From Brevibacterium limosum (GTDB taxonomy: Bacteria; Actinomycetota; Actinomycetes; Actinomycetales; Brevibacteriaceae): a stretch of DNA of 64,000 nt. The notes under the pieces are model-generated. The model saw nothing but the letters and a program-made list of their open reading frames with translations, made no database searches and was not told the origin of the DNA. Below are positions 18,851 to 28,432 of the stretch, piece after piece. The position numbers were made by a program, and so were the translations under genes. Location: the NCBI RefSeq assembly GCF_011617705.1, contig NZ_CP050154.1:2232001-2296000 (forward strand). Direction: 5' to 3'. Each line of letters starts with the position of its first letter. Positions within the stretch are counted from its first letter, which is position 1.

Positions 18851-20137
18851 TCAGGCTGTGGGGACGGTATGCTCGCGGCCGCCGCGCTCGACTCGGTACT
18901 TACGGAAAGTCGGAAAGATCGCGGCACAGGCGAGTACGAGGACGACGACCGCGATCCCGCCACCCGCCGAGGCGACCGTGGTGTCAGTGACGGCCGCGAC
19001 GGAGCCGTGGAGAACGTCCGCGATACGAGGTCCGCCGGCAACGACGACGATGAACACGCCCTGCATCCGACCGCGCATCGCATCGGTGGCCGCCTCTTGG
19101 AGCATCGTCTGCCGAAACGCTCCGGAGACGATATCGGCTCCGCCGCCGAGGGCCAACGCGCTCAAGGCGATGACAAGTGCGGTCAGCCAGAAGCCGGACG
19201 CGAGTTCGAGAGACAGACCGAAGACCGACATGGCCGCGCCCCAGACAGCGATTGCGACGATGACAGCGAGACCTTGGCGCTGCACTCGTGAGACCCAACC
19301 GGAGAAGATTCCCGCGAGGGCGCTGCCGCCGGCCAGTGCGGCGAAGAGCAGTGAGAAGACGATGCCGCCCTCGGGCGGGCCGTCGAAGGTCTCCGCGGCG
19401 ATCTGCGGGAAGAGTGCCCGCGACATTCCGAAGACCATCGCAATGATGTCGACAAGCAGCGAGACCATGACGACGGTGTTCGTCCTCAGATAGCGGAATC
19501 CGTCGACGATGCCTTTGAATCCCGATCTCGTGTCGGGCTGTTTCTGCGGAAGCAGCGAAGGAAGCCGAATCACTGCGTAGAGCGTGGCGAACAGGAACAC
19601 GGCGTCGATGACGTAGAGCATCTGGTACCCGAACAGCGGGATCAGCGCCCCGCCGAGGACGGGCCCGACGACGGCGCCCAATGTCATCACGGTCATATTC
19701 AGCGAATTCGCTGCGGGCAGCAGTTCGAGCGGAACGATCGACGGTATCAAGGCGCCCTTCGCAGGCTGATTGAGGCCGAAGAACGCCTGCTGCATGGAGA
19801 ACACCGACAGCAGCAGCCAGACATTGTCGATGCTCAGCACCGCAAGGAGCGCAAGCATCGCACTGGTGACGATCAGACCGGCGGTCGAGATCACGAGCAG
19901 CCTGCGCCGATCGATGACATCGGCCAGCGACCCGCCCCACAGTCCGAAGACGATGAGCGGAACCAGACCGAACCCACCGGCGAGGCCGACATAGCCGGAG
20001 GACCCGGTGATATGGAAGATCTGCGCGGGAATGGCCACGACCGTCATCTGTGCACCGATGACGGTGACGATATTGGCCACCCACAGCCGCCGGAAGGACG
20101 CGTAGCGCAGCGGGCGTGTGTCAGCCAGGAGTCTCAT
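18851..20137 (-). CDS. MFS transporter (MFS_3-like effector/efflux group)
   Basis: 428 residues, about 12 hydrophobic helices. The loop 2-3 motif appears as GGSLADVIDRRRLL, and the N-terminus RPLRYASFRRLWVANIVTVIG is typical of the MFS_3 branch, often annotated as enterobactin exporter-like. It starts 12 bases after the clpX stop on the same strand, so it is probably co-transcribed with clpX, although it has no clear ribosome site. Substrate unknown. Confidence 0.85.
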   Translation of the reverse strand: MRLLADTRPLRYASFRRLWVANIVTVIGAQMTVVAIPAQIFHITGSSGYVGLAGGFGLVPLIVFGLWGGSLADVIDRRRLLVISTAGLIVTSAMLALLAVLSIDNVWLLLSVFSMQQAFFGLNQPAKGALIPSIVPLELLPAANSLNMTVMTLGAVVGPVLGGALIPLFGYQMLYVIDAVFLFATLYAVIRLPSLLPQKQPDTRSGFKGIVDGFRYLRTNTVVMVSLLVDIIAMVFGMSRALFPQIAAETFDGPPEGGIVFSLLFAALAGGSALAGIFSGWVSRVQRQGLAVIVAIAVWGAAMSVFGLSLELASGFWLTALVIALSALALGGGADIVSGAFRQTMLQEAATDAMRGRMQGVFIVVVAGGPRIADVLHGSVAAVTDTTVASAGGGIAVVVLVLACAAIFPTFRKYRVERGGREHTVPTA

Positions 20138-20149
20138 GCGTTACGAGAC

Positions 20150-21433
20150 TCAGGCAGATTTCTTGTTCGTCCTGTTCCGTGACTTCGGCACGAGGGTCGG
20201 GGCGACGTTGGATTCGACGACGTCCTTGGTCACGACCACCTCGGCGATGTCCTCACGTGAGGGCACATCGAACATGACCGGCTGCAGGACCTCTTCCATG
20301 ATCGACCGCAGGCCGCGTGCACCCGTACCGCGCAGAAGAGCGAGATCGGCGATGGCTTCGAGCGCCTCGGTCTCGAACGTCAGCGAGACGCTGTCGAACT
20401 CGAACATCCGCTGGTACTGCTTGACCAGTGCGTTCTTCGGTTCGGTGAGGATCGACATGAGCGCTGCCCGGTCGAGGTTCGATACGGTGGCCAGCACCGG
20501 CAGACGGCCGATGAATTCGGGGATGAGACCGAACTTGAGCAGATCTTCCGGCAGGATGTCCGCGTACAGGTCCTCTTCGTCGTTCTTCGACTGCAGCAGG
20601 GCACCGAAGCCGATGCCGTGCTTGCCCTTGCGACCGGCGACGATCTCTTCCATCCCGGCGAACGCGCCGGCGACGATGAAGAGCACATTGGTCGTATCGA
20701 TCTGCAGGAAGTCCTGGTGCGGGTGCTTGCGTCCGCCCTGCGGAGGGACCGAGGCCTGAGTGCCTTCGAGGATCTTCAGCAGTGCCTGCTGGACGCCCTC
20801 ACCGGAGACATCACGGGTGATCGACGGGTTCTCCGATTTGCGGGCGATCTTATCGATCTCGTCGATGTAGATGATTCCGTGCTCGGCACGCTGGATATCG
20901 AAGTCCGCGGCCTGGATGAGCTTGAGCAGGATGTTCTCGACGTCTTCACCGACGTAGCCCGCTTCGGTCAGCGCGGTGGCATCGGCGACGGCGAAGGGGA
21001 CATTGAGCCGCTTGGCCAGAGATTGGGCCAAATACGTCTTTCCCGAGCCGGTGGGCCCGACGAGCAGAATGTTCGACTTCGCGATCTCGACGTCGGAATC
21101 GTCGCTGCCCAGCGTCTTCTCGTCGCCCGACTGCAGGGACCGGATGCGCTTGTAATGGTTGTAGACGGCTACCGACAGTGCCTTCTTCGCCGGTTCCTGA
21201 CCGACGACGTATTCCTGGAGGAAGTCGAAGATCTCACGCGGTTTGGGCAGCTCGAGTTCGGCCTGCTCCGGGCTGGATTCGCTGAGTTCCTCTTCGATGA
21301 TCTCATTGCACAGTCCGATGCATTCATCGCAGATGTAAACACCAGGTCCGGCGATGAGTTTCCGAACCTGCTTCTGAGACTTCCCACAGAAGTTGCATTT
21401 GAGCAGGTCTGCTCCGTCCGCACTGCGAGCCAC
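20150..21433 (-). CDS. clpX: ATP-dependent Clp protease ATP-binding subunit ClpX
   Basis: 427 residues. The second of two in-frame GTG codons (21433) is preferred: AAAGG lies eight bases upstream and it gives the family start [13 protein letters not shown]. The N-terminal C4 zinc finger uses Cys 13, 16, 35 and 38. Walker A is GPTGSGKT and Walker [11 protein letters not shown]. The IGF-type loop for ClpP docking appears as [10 protein letters not shown]. It unfolds substrates for ClpP1P2 encoded just upstream. Confidence 0.96.
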   Translation of the reverse strand: MARSADGADLLKCNFCGKSQKQVRKLIAGPGVYICDECIGLCNEIIEEELSESSPEQAELELPKPREIFDFLQEYVVGQEPAKKALSVAVYNHYKRIRSLQSGDEKTLGSDDSDVEIAKSNILLVGPTGSGKTYLAQSLAKRLNVPFAVADATALTEAGYVGEDVENILLKLIQAADFDIQRAEHGIIYIDEIDKIARKSENPSITRDVSGEGVQQALLKILEGTQASVPPQGGRKHPHQDFLQIDTTNVLFIVAGAFAGMEEIVAGRKGKHGIGFGALLQSKNDEEDLYADILPEDLLKFGLIPEFIGRLPVLATVSNLDRAALMSILTEPKNALVKQYQRMFEFDSVSLTFETEALEAIADLALLRGTGARGLRSIMEEVLQPVMFDVPSREDIAEVVVTKDVVESNVAPTLVPKSRNRTNKKSA

Positions 21434-21466
21434 TGTCACAACCTTTCGCCAGGACGCTTGGCCCCA

Positions 21467-21496
21467 ACTCTACCGCTCGTGTTTCCTGTACCTCAA
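21467..21496 (-). promoter_or_regulatory. Candidate clpX promoter
   Basis: On the minus strand TTGAGG (21496-21491), an 18-base spacer, then TAGAGT (21472-21467). This would allow clpX to be expressed apart from clpP1P2, across the 195-base gap. Confidence 0.45.
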
Positions 21497-21628
21497 TAGC
21501 TTCCCATACGTGGCTGACACGAGCCCCAGCCAAGCCTCGGTGTGTCGGAGGAAGGAACCGAGAACGGGTCCGCGCGATCGCAATCACACGAACCCGTACC
21601 CAGCGTTCACCAGTCCTCCGACAGGTGA

Positions 21629-22282
21629 TCAGTTCGCGTTCTTGCGCGAGGTGAGCACCTGGTCGACGAGACCGTAGTCCTTGGCCTGCTCGGCTGTGAG
21701 GAAGAGGTCGCGTTCGATGTCGTTCGAGATCTGCGAGGCCTCCTTGTTCGAGTGCTTGGCCAGAGTGCCCTCGAGCCATTCGCGCATCCGCAGCACCTCA
21801 GCGGCCTGGATTTCGAGGTCAGAAGCCTGTCCCTGACCCTGGCCCTGCATCGCCGGCTGGTGGATGAGCACGCGCGCGTTCGGCAGCGCCAGACGCTTGC
21901 CGGGGGTTCCGGCGGCCAGCAGCACGGCGGCGGCAGAGGCGGCCTGACCGAGGCAGACGGTCTGGATCTCCGGCTTGACGTACTGCATCGTGTCGTAGAT
22001 GGCCGTCATCGCGGTGAATGAACCACCGGGCGAGTTGATGTAGAGGGTGATGTCGCGGTCGGGATCCTGCGATTCGAGGACCAGCAGCTGAGCCATGACA
22101 TCGTCGGCGCTCGTGTCATCGACCTGCGCGCCGAGGAACACCACGCGGTCGTCGAACAGCTTGGTGTAGGGATCCTGGCGTTTGAAGCCGTACGGCGTCC
22201 GCTCTTCGAACTGCGGCATGACGTAACGCGCCTCGGGCATGTATCCGGCGGTCGAGCCGGCATTGAAGTTCATCGAGTTCAT
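21629..22282 (-). CDS. clpP2: ClpP protease subunit 2
   Basis: 217 residues. Serine protease subunit of the heteromeric ClpP1P2 complex. Catalytic Ser in [19 protein letters not shown], His in VLIHQPA and Asp in the following helix region are present. The Gln/Gly-rich stretch [11 protein letters not shown] lies in the handle region, as in other actinobacterial ClpP2. Either ATG (22282 or three codons later) could start; GGGAG supports the first. It lies 14 bases after clpP1. Confidence 0.95.
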   Translation of the reverse strand: MNSMNFNAGSTAGYMPEARYVMPQFEERTPYGFKRQDPYTKLFDDRVVFLGAQVDDTSADDVMAQLLVLESQDPDRDITLYINSPGGSFTAMTAIYDTMQYVKPEIQTVCLGQAASAAAVLLAAGTPGKRLALPNARVLIHQPAMQGQGQGQASDLEIQAAEVLRMREWLEGTLAKHSNKEASQISNDIERDLFLTAEQAKDYGLVDQVLTSRKNAN

Positions 22283-22296
22283 TCCTTGACTCCCAC

Positions 22297-22908
22297 TCAG
22301 TTGTCGTTGACGTCGGACGCGCGGGTGACCATCTTGTCGATGAAGCCGTATTCGAGCGCTTCTTCAGCGGTGAACCAGTGGTCACGGTCGTTGTCCTTGA
22401 GGATCTGCTCGAGCGACTTGCCGGTCTGCTGAGCGGTCAGTTCCGCCATCTGCTTCTTCATGTGCAGGATCAGCTCGGCCTGGATCTTGATGTCCGTGGC
22501 CGTGCCGCCGATTCCACCCAGCGGCTGGTGCATGAGGATGCGGGCGTGCGGGGTGGCATAGCGCTTGCCGGGGGTGCCCGATGACAGCAGGAACTGTCCC
22601 ATCGAGGCGGCCATGCCCATGGCCACGGTCGAGACATCGGGCTTGATGTACTGCATCGTGTCGTAGATGGCCATTCCGGCGGTGACGGATCCGCCGGGCG
22701 AGTTGATGTAGAGCGAGATGTCCGCGTCGGGATCCTCGGCCGCCAGCAGCATCATCTGCGCGCAGATGGCGTTGGCGTTGTCGTCACGCACCTCCGAACC
22801 GAGCCAGATGATGCGCTCCTTGAGAAGACGATTGAAGATGTGGTCGTCGAGACCCATTCCCCCACCGGCGTCGAGGCCGACGGGAGCTGTCGTGTCGTAT
22901 GCGCTCAC
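22297..22908 (-). CDS. clpP1: ClpP protease subunit 1
   Basis: 203 residues, GTG start with AGGAG six bases upstream. Catalytic Ser in [20 protein letters not shown], His in ILMHQPLGG. Partner of ClpP2; in actinobacteria neither works well alone and the pair is usually essential. Preceded by a ClgR-type operator. Confidence 0.96.
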   Translation of the reverse strand: MSAYDTTAPVGLDAGGGMGLDDHIFNRLLKERIIWLGSEVRDDNANAICAQMMLLAAEDPDADISLYINSPGGSVTAGMAIYDTMQYIKPDVSTVAMGMAASMGQFLLSSGTPGKRYATPHARILMHQPLGGIGGTATDIKIQAELILHMKKQMAELTAQQTGKSLEQILKDNDRDHWFTAEEALEYGFIDKMVTRASDVNDN

Positions 22909-22989
22909 GTTTCACTCCTGTGTTCTGTGGATGGCTTGTTATGGACTCTAACCGCTCTCCCCCGGGTTTTAGTCCGCGGCGAGGCCTGT

Positions 22990-23007
22990 GTTCGCCCTCA
23001 GCGTGAT
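22990..23007 (-). promoter_or_regulatory. ClgR binding site upstream of clpP1P2
   Basis: The minus-strand sequence ATCACGCTGAGGGCGAAC fits every position of the ClgR consensus I recall from corynebacteria (WNNWCGCYNANRGCGWWS), with the CGC-N5-GCG core. ClgR activates clpP genes in Corynebacterium, Streptomyces and Mycobacterium. It lies 82 bases before the clpP1 start, suited to activation. The clgR gene is not in the window. Confidence 0.8.
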
Positions 23008-23026
23008 CGGGACCTGCGGATATGCA

Positions 23027-23066
23027 GAGACGGTGGGTACGGATCACGATCCGTACCCACCGTCTC
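23027..23066 (-). terminator. tig terminator, perfect 18-bp stem
   Basis: GAGACGGTGGGTACGGAT (23027-23044) and its exact complement (23049-23066) flank a four-base loop. It separates tig from clpP1, making them separate transcription units. Confidence 0.85.
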
Positions 23067-23097
23067 ATCAGGATTCCACCGCCGAGGCGGCGCTCCC

Positions 23098-24462
23098 TCA
23101 GTTCTGTTCGGCAGCCTCTGCGGGTGCTTCGTCTGCGGCTTCCGCAGTCTGCTCGTCGCCTTCGGCGTCCGCGGACTCGTCGTCACCGGCGGAGGTGAAG
23201 GCCTCCATGTCGACGACGTTTCCTGCGGTGTCCTTGACCGTGGCACCGGCGAGGACGGCGGCCAGAGCCTTGCGACGCGAGACCTCGCCGACCAGGGCGT
23301 TGACCTGGCCGGAGCTGTCGAGCATCTGGGCGAACTCGTTGGGGTTCATTCCGTACTGCTGCGAAGCGGAGATCAGGTACTCGATGAGCTCGGGCTGGCT
23401 GACCTCGACGTTCTCGGCTTCGGAGACGGCATCGAGGATGAACTGGGTGCGCAGGTTGCGCTCGGTCTCCTCGGTGACCTCCTTGCGGTGCTCGTCATCG
23501 TCCGAACGGCTCTCGGCCTCGAGGTGACGCTCGACCTCGTCGGTGACGACCTTGGCCGGGACCGGGACGTCGAGAGTCTCGATGAGGTGCTCGAGGACCT
23601 TGTCGCGCGCCTGGACGCCCTGCTCGGTCTCCTTGGACTTGCCGGCCTGGACGCGCAGGTCCTCACGCAGTTCGTCGATCGTGTCGAACTCGCTGGCCAG
23701 CTGGGCGAAGTCGTCGTCTGCCTCGGGCAGTTCGCGTTCCTTGACAGCACTCAGGGTGATCTTCACCGTGCCCTGTTCGCCGGCGTGGTCTCCGCCTGCG
23801 AAGGTGGTCTCGAAAGTGGTGGTCTCACCGGCGGAGAGTCCGTCGAGGGCTTCGTCCATGCCTTCGAGCATCGTTCCGGCGCCGACCTGATAGGAGATGT
23901 CGGACGCGGTGTCGATCTCCTCATCGTCGATGGTGGCGACGAGGTCGAGGGTGACGAAGTCGCCCTCGGCCGCGGGGCGGTCGACGGAGACGAGGGTTCC
24001 GAAGCGGGTGCGCAGCTGCTCGAGTTCGGCGTCCACATCGGCGTCGCTGACCTCGATCGGGTCGACTTCGATGTTGATCGTGTCGTAGGCAGGCAGTTCG
24101 ACCTCGGGACGCACGTCGACCTCGACGGTGAAGCCCAGTTCGCCGTCTTCGGTTCCGTCGAGACCGGGAACCTCGGAGATCTCGACCTCGGGCTGGCCCA
24201 TCGGCTTGAGTTCGTGCTCTTCGACCGCGTTGCGGTAGAAATCGTCCAGACCGTTGTTGATGGCTTCCTGGATCACAGCAGGACGGCCGATGCGCTGGTC
24301 GATGATGCGCGCGGGGACCTTGCCCTTACGGAAACCGGGGACGGTGACCTGGGCACCGATGGTCTTGTATGCCTCGTCGACGCTCGGCTTGAGTTCGGCG
24401 TATGGGACTTCCACGCTGATCTTGACCCGGGTGGGGTCGAGTTGCTCGACGGAGCTCTTCAC
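23098..24462 (-). CDS. tig: Trigger factor, ribosome-associated chaperone and prolyl isomerase
   Basis: 454 residues, GTG start with AAAGG eight bases upstream. The N-terminal ribosome-binding domain contains VPGFRKGKVP (the GFRxGKxP signature) at about 42-51. A PPIase domain with FKBP-like features follows (about 155-240), then the helical C-terminal domain, ending in an acidic Ala/Glu tail. It binds nascent chains at the exit tunnel. Tig upstream of clpP is a widespread gene order. Confidence 0.96.
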   Translation of the reverse strand: MKSSVEQLDPTRVKISVEVPYAELKPSVDEAYKTIGAQVTVPGFRKGKVPARIIDQRIGRPAVIQEAINNGLDDFYRNAVEEHELKPMGQPEVEISEVPGLDGTEDGELGFTVEVDVRPEVELPAYDTINIEVDPIEVSDADVDAELEQLRTRFGTLVSVDRPAAEGDFVTLDLVATIDDEEIDTASDISYQVGAGTMLEGMDEALDGLSAGETTTFETTFAGGDHAGEQGTVKITLSAVKERELPEADDDFAQLASEFDTIDELREDLRVQAGKSKETEQGVQARDKVLEHLIETLDVPVPAKVVTDEVERHLEAESRSDDDEHRKEVTEETERNLRTQFILDAVSEAENVEVSQPELIEYLISASQQYGMNPNEFAQMLDSSGQVNALVGEVSRRKALAAVLAGATVKDTAGNVVDMEAFTSAGDDESADAEGDEQTAEAADEAPAEAAEQN

Positions 24463-24633
24463 AGTGTGACCTTTCAGATTCGACAGTCATGCATTTTCGG
24501 TCATCTCCGACCTGATCATCCGGGTTCGTGACCGCAAACGGCCATCTCACAGCCTGATCGGTCATCTCGTGACCTCAGAGGGAGCGAAAGTCCACGAATA
24601 GTTCGCGCACGTCCGCAAGACGCAATCACCTAT

Positions 24634-24665
24634 GTTACGCGAAACCCCGCCCGTTACGCGAAACC
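24634..24665. repeat. 13-bp direct repeat, 19-bp period
   Basis: GTTACGCGAAACC occurs at 24634-24646 and 24653-24665, between the glycoside-hydrolase-like gene and tig. It could be a paired operator half-site; no known motif is recognised. Confidence 0.6.
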
Positions 24666-24674
24666 GGGGTGATT

Positions 24675-25710
24675 TCACGAATCGGCTCCACCTCGGTGCC
24701 CGTAGAGCTCGTCGAGGGTGATGATGACGTTCGCCGCTGTCCATGACAGCGGGGCCACCGAGGCCGGGGCTCCGTCGTCGCTGATCTTCTCCGGCAGGGA
24801 TCCCGCACCGGTGCGGTGGCGAGAGAGCCAGTCGAGGATCGACTCGGCTTTCTCGCGCCGCCCGAGGCGCGCGAAGGCCGAGGCCCATGAGCGAGGTCGA
24901 CGGAGTCCAGCTGGAGCGGTCGCTGATCCACCCGTGCCCGGGCTTGATGCCACCAGCCGGCTGTTCGAGCCGGTCCCAGACTCCGGCGAGGATGTCGGGC
25001 TCGAGCGCATAGACCCCCTCCGCCGCATCCGGCACGAGTCCGGCAGCGGGCAGGTAGGCGACGGACGAATCGCTCCCGCCCGAGCTCGGGTAGCGCTGCA
25101 TCCCGTTGGCGCCGAAGGTCCGGGCGAAGGTGTCACGATAGTCGTCGACGGCACGCCGGACCGTATCCGCTCGCCCGCCGAGGCGGCTCCACAGCTGCCC
25201 ATCCGCCTTCGTCAGCACAGCAAGGGAGTTCATCCCGACCAGGGTCGGCCCGGCCAGACCGAGAGTGACCTGTGACTCTCCGACCTCCCAATAGTCCGGG
25301 CCGACTGGGGGCAGGCTGCGACCGTGGGCGGTGAGGTCGAAGAGACGCCGGCTGGTCCGTCGCAGCAGATCATCGAGTTCGCCGTCGAGGATTTCCTGCT
25401 GCCTCCGCGCGGGGCCGGGATCGGCGAGGTTCGGCATGACTCGCGACCGGGCGGGCAGGTCCCGTGCGGATTCCGCGCCGAGAGCCTCTCTCACGCCGGA
25501 GCGAGTGTAGGCGGCCGTGACCGAGCGGACCGGGTCGGGTCGTCCTGCCTCGGCGAGGGCTGAAGCGATCGCCGCGCCGAAACCGATCGCACCGAACCTG
25601 ACGGCGGCGCCGGTCAGCAGTGCTCTCCGGCTGGGCCGTGCAGAGGTAGGCGCGGCTCCCAGGCGCCTGCCGCGGCAGGGTCGCCCTTCGGTGGTCATGA
25701 GGAGGAGCAT
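24675..25710 (-). pseudogene. Tat-type exported glycoside hydrolase-like protein (GH15-like), frameshifted
   Basis: The frame starting at 25710 (or the ATG at 25698) reads a twin-arginine signal (SRRALLTGAAVRFGAIGFG), then an alpha/alpha-toroid-like body (PVGPDYWEVGESQVTLGLA, WISDRSSWTPSTSLM). The conserved sequence then continues in another frame (SAFARLGRREKAESILDWL, KISDDGAPASVAPLSW) to a stop at 24675. One extra base in the GGG of ATGGGCC (24884-24886) explains it: removing one G gives an unbroken 344-residue protein. The PDYWE and late PLSW segments resemble GH15-type hydrolases; substrate unknown. The frameshift may be real or a sequencing error. Confidence 0.6.
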
Positions 25711-25764
25711 ACCCGTCCGAATACGAGAAAACCGGCCTGATCAAGTGATCAGACCGGCCCGCGG

Positions 25765-25835
25765 AGGGGATGACGGGAATCGAACCCGCACCATCAGTTT
25801 GGAAGACTGAGGCTCTACCATTGAGCTACATCCCC
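25765..25835 (-). tRNA. tRNA-Gly (anticodon TCC)
   Basis: Acceptor GGGGATG pairs with CATCCCC. D-arm GCTCAATGGTAGAGC, anticodon stem TCAGT/ACTGA with loop CTTCCAA (anticodon TCC, reads GGA), T-arm GCGGGTTCGATTCCCGT, discriminator T. CCA is not encoded. Confidence 0.95.
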
Positions 25836-26000
25836 GTGTTGCGAGTTCGACTATAGTCGAGAACTTCCTCGACCGCCAAATCGACATTCGGTGACCTGCG
25901 TCACCCTCCGGGTCGCGGTGTGAAGTGCGTCGCATCGGCGGGTTTGCTCGATTCGCAAGGTGCAAGTCCGGACCCGGGTGTGGTTAGATAGGAGCCGTCG

Positions 26001-26074
26001 CGGGATGTGGCGCAGCTTGGTAGCGCATCTGTTTTGGGAACAGAGGGTCGCAGGTTCAAATCCTGTCATCCCGA
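26001..26074 (+). tRNA. tRNA-Pro (anticodon TGG)
   Basis: Acceptor CGGGATG pairs with CATCCCG. Anticodon arm CTGTT-TTGGGAA-CAG with anticodon TGG, T-arm CAGGTTCAAATCCTG, discriminator A. CCA is not encoded. A possible -10, TTAGAT, lies at 25984-25989. Confidence 0.96.
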
Positions 26075-26083
26075 CAGACTCCA

Positions 26084-26111
26084 GCCGCCCGGACCAGTTG
26101 GTCCGGGCGGC
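26084..26111. terminator. Terminator after tRNA-Pro, shared with the alcohol dehydrogenase gene
   Basis: GCCGCCCGGACCA (26084-26096) pairs with TGGTCCGGGCGGC (26099-26111), a 13-bp stem with a two-base apex (effectively a tetraloop), followed by TTCTT. It lies between convergent transcription units. Confidence 0.85.
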
Positions 26112-26153
26112 TTCTTCAATCCACCGCACGCCGGGCCGACGCCCGAGCTGCCG

Positions 26154-27266
26154 CTATTCCTCGAAGTCGATGACCTGACGGACGACCGTTCCGTCGGAGA
26201 GCGCATCGAAGGCCGAGTTGAGATCGTGCAGCCTGATCGTGTCCGAGATGAGCTCTTCGACGGGCAGCTTTCCCTCCCGCCACAGCTGGGCATAGACCGG
26301 AATGTCTCGGCTGGGCACCGCCGAGCCGAGATAAGAGCCGACGACGGTCCTGGCCTCGGCGGTCAGGGTCACCGGGGTGATGTGGGACTGCGCGTCCGGG
26401 GCGGGCAGTCCCACGGTCACCGTCGTCCCGCCGACGGCGGTGGCCGCGAACGCTGTCTCGAATGCGCGCGCATGTCCCACGCATTCGATGACGACCGGAG
26501 CCTTCCGGTCGCCCAGCTGCTCGGGAGTGAAGACCTCGGCGGCTCCGAGCTCCTTCGCCCGCACGAGCTTCTCGGGGTTCGCGTCGACGCCGATGACGCC
26601 GGCGGTCTCGATCGACAGGGCAGTGATGAGCGCGGCCATCCCGACCCCGCCGAGGCCGACGATCATCACTTCGTCGTCCGGTCCGGGTCGGCAGGCGTTG
26701 AGGACCGCTCCCCCACCGGTGAGCACGGCGCAGCCGAGCACAGCGGCGATCGAGGCGGGAACATCGTCGTCGACGGGGACGACGGATGCGCGGTTGAGCA
26801 CCGCGTGGGTGGCGAACACGGAGGCTCCGAGGTGGTGGAGCACCTCAGTGCCGGTGTCGTCGTGGAGACGCACCTTGTGCCCGTCGAACGGCAGCGTCCC
26901 GGCGCCGTTCGTCGCACTGCCGGGGGTGCAGGGCAGTTTGCCGTCGGTGCGACAGTTCGCGCATTCCCCGCATCGGGGCAGGAACACCGTGACGACCTGT
27001 TGGCCGATCTCGAGATCATCGACGCCGTCGCCGAGCTTCTCCACAACACCCGCACCTTCGTGTCCGAGCAGCATCGGCAGGGGTCGCGGTCGGTTCCCGT
27101 CGACGACGGAGAGGTCCGAGTGGCAGACCCCGGCGGCCCTCATTCGAATGAGCACCTCGCCGGGGCCGGGTTCGTCGAGCTCGAGGTCTTCGACCGTCAT
27201 CGGCTGCGACCGAGCGAACGGTCGGGGCCGGTCCATCTCTCGCAGCACGGCGCCTCGGATCTTCAC
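26154..27266 (-). CDS. Zinc-dependent alcohol dehydrogenase (MDR family)
   Basis: 370 residues, GTG start (KIRGAVLREMDRPRPF) with GGAG seven bases upstream. Catalytic zinc ligands in AGVCHSDLS and GHEGAGVVE; structural zinc loop CGECANCRTDGKLPC. Rossmann motif GLGGVGMAA near residue 200, followed by VIGVDANPEK, with Asp favouring NAD. It resembles class III-like or aryl alcohol dehydrogenases of actinobacteria; substrate unclear. It begins 13 bases after rpiB, so the two form an operon. Confidence 0.9.
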   Translation of the reverse strand: MKIRGAVLREMDRPRPFARSQPMTVEDLELDEPGPGEVLIRMRAAGVCHSDLSVVDGNRPRPLPMLLGHEGAGVVEKLGDGVDDLEIGQQVVTVFLPRCGECANCRTDGKLPCTPGSATNGAGTLPFDGHKVRLHDDTGTEVLHHLGASVFATHAVLNRASVVPVDDDVPASIAAVLGCAVLTGGGAVLNACRPGPDDEVMIVGLGGVGMAALITALSIETAGVIGVDANPEKLVRAKELGAAEVFTPEQLGDRKAPVVIECVGHARAFETAFAATAVGGTTVTVGLPAPDAQSHITPVTLTAEARTVVGSYLGSAVPSRDIPVYAQLWREGKLPVEELISDTIRLHDLNSAFDALSDGTVVRQVIDFEE

Positions 27267-27279
27267 AGTGTTCTCCCCC

Positions 27280-27753
27280 TCACAGAGCCTGCTGGCCCTG
27301 TTCCTCGTAGTCGCCCATGATCTTGATTCGCCGTTCGTGGCGCTCATCGCCGGAGAACGGTTCGGCCAGGAAGGCGTCGACGATGGCGATCGCCTCGTCT
27401 TCGGGGTGCTGACGGGCCCCGACGGCGACGATCTGGGCGTTGTTGTGCTGACGCGCCAGCTTCGCGATCTCCGGGTTCCAGGCCAAGGCGGTGCGCGCTC
27501 CCTTGACCAGGTTCGCGGCCATCTGCTCACCGTTGCCCGATCCGCCGATCACGACGCCCAGGGCGTCGACTCCGGCGGCCTGATCATCGACGACGGCCTG
27601 GGCCGCGGCGATGCAGAATGCGGGGTAGTCATCCAGGGCGTCGAATTCATGGGCGCCGTGGTCGACGACTTCGTGGCCGGCCGTCTCGAGGTGAGCTCTG
27701 AGGACCTCCTTGAATTCGAATCCGGCGTGGTCGGTGCCGAGGTGAACCTTCAT
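27280..27753 (-). CDS. rpiB: Ribose-5-phosphate isomerase B
   Basis: 157 residues, AAAGG upstream of the ATG. Interconverts ribose-5-phosphate and ribulose-5-phosphate. TDHAGFEFK opens the active site. The catalytic loop reads GGSGNGEQMAAN, with Glu where the E. coli enzyme has Cys, which is the actinobacterial (Mycobacterium tuberculosis-like) type using Glu as base. Confidence 0.94.
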   Translation of the reverse strand: MKVHLGTDHAGFEFKEVLRAHLETAGHEVVDHGAHEFDALDDYPAFCIAAAQAVVDDQAAGVDALGVVIGGSGNGEQMAANLVKGARTALAWNPEIAKLARQHNNAQIVAVGARQHPEDEAIAIVDAFLAEPFSGDERHERRIKIMGDYEEQGQQAL

Positions 27754-27826
27754 GTGTCTGCCTTTCGCTGATCCTCATCGGATCGTTCTGATGCTGTTTG
27801 CCGTAAGTATCGGTGAGGGGCCGGTC

Positions 27827-28432
27827 TCAGTCGAAATTCGGGCCCTGATCGCGGGTGCGCTTGAGTTCGAAGAATCCCGGCGTCGAGGCGACGGCGACGA
27901 CTCCGTCGAAGAGCCGTCCCGCGTCCTCCCCCTTCGGAGCGGGAGTGACGACGGGGCCGAAGAACGCGGTTCCCGCAACTCGGCAGATCGGGGTGCCGAC
28001 GTCATCGCCGACCAGTGCCAGTGCTTCGTCGTGGGAGGCCCGGAGCTGTGCGTCATAGTCCTCGGTCTTGCCGTACTTCATGAGCTCGGCGGGCAACTCG
28101 AGCTCGGCCAGTGCCTCGGACACAGCCTTGTCGAAGTCCTCCTCCCCACCAGGGTGGATGCGGGTGCCGATCGCCGTGTAGAGCGGTTCGGCGATCTCGT
28201 CACCGTGTTCGGCGATCGCGGCGGTGACGATCCGCATGGGGGCCAGAGCCCGGTTCATCAGTGCCCGGTAGTCCTCCGGAATGTCCTTGTCGCGATTGAG
28301 GAAGTTCAGGCTCATCGGGCGGAACTTCACGTCGACGTCTCGGACCTTCGCCACTTCGAGTCCCCAGCGTGAGGTCATCCATGCCCATGGGCAGGCCGTA
28401 TCGAACCACAGGTCGAGTGTTTCTCTGCTCAC
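27827..28432 (-). CDS. DsbA-like thioredoxin-fold protein (Rv2466c-like)
   Basis: 201 residues, GTG start with AGGAG five bases before it. The fold starts LDLWFDTACPWAWMTSRWG. The redox site is CPWA, one Cys only, where the mycothiol-dependent reductase Rv2466c has CPWC, so this is a monothiol form. A helical insert and VGTPICRVAGTAFFGPVV (cis-Pro region) follow. No signal peptide, so cytoplasmic. A mycothiol link is inferred from family resemblance. Confidence 0.82.
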   Translation of the reverse strand: MSRETLDLWFDTACPWAWMTSRWGLEVAKVRDVDVKFRPMSLNFLNRDKDIPEDYRALMNRALAPMRIVTAAIAEHGDEIAEPLYTAIGTRIHPGGEEDFDKAVSEALAELELPAELMKYGKTEDYDAQLRASHDEALALVGDDVGTPICRVAGTAFFGPVVTPAPKGEDAGRLFDGVVAVASTPGFFELKRTRDQGPNFD

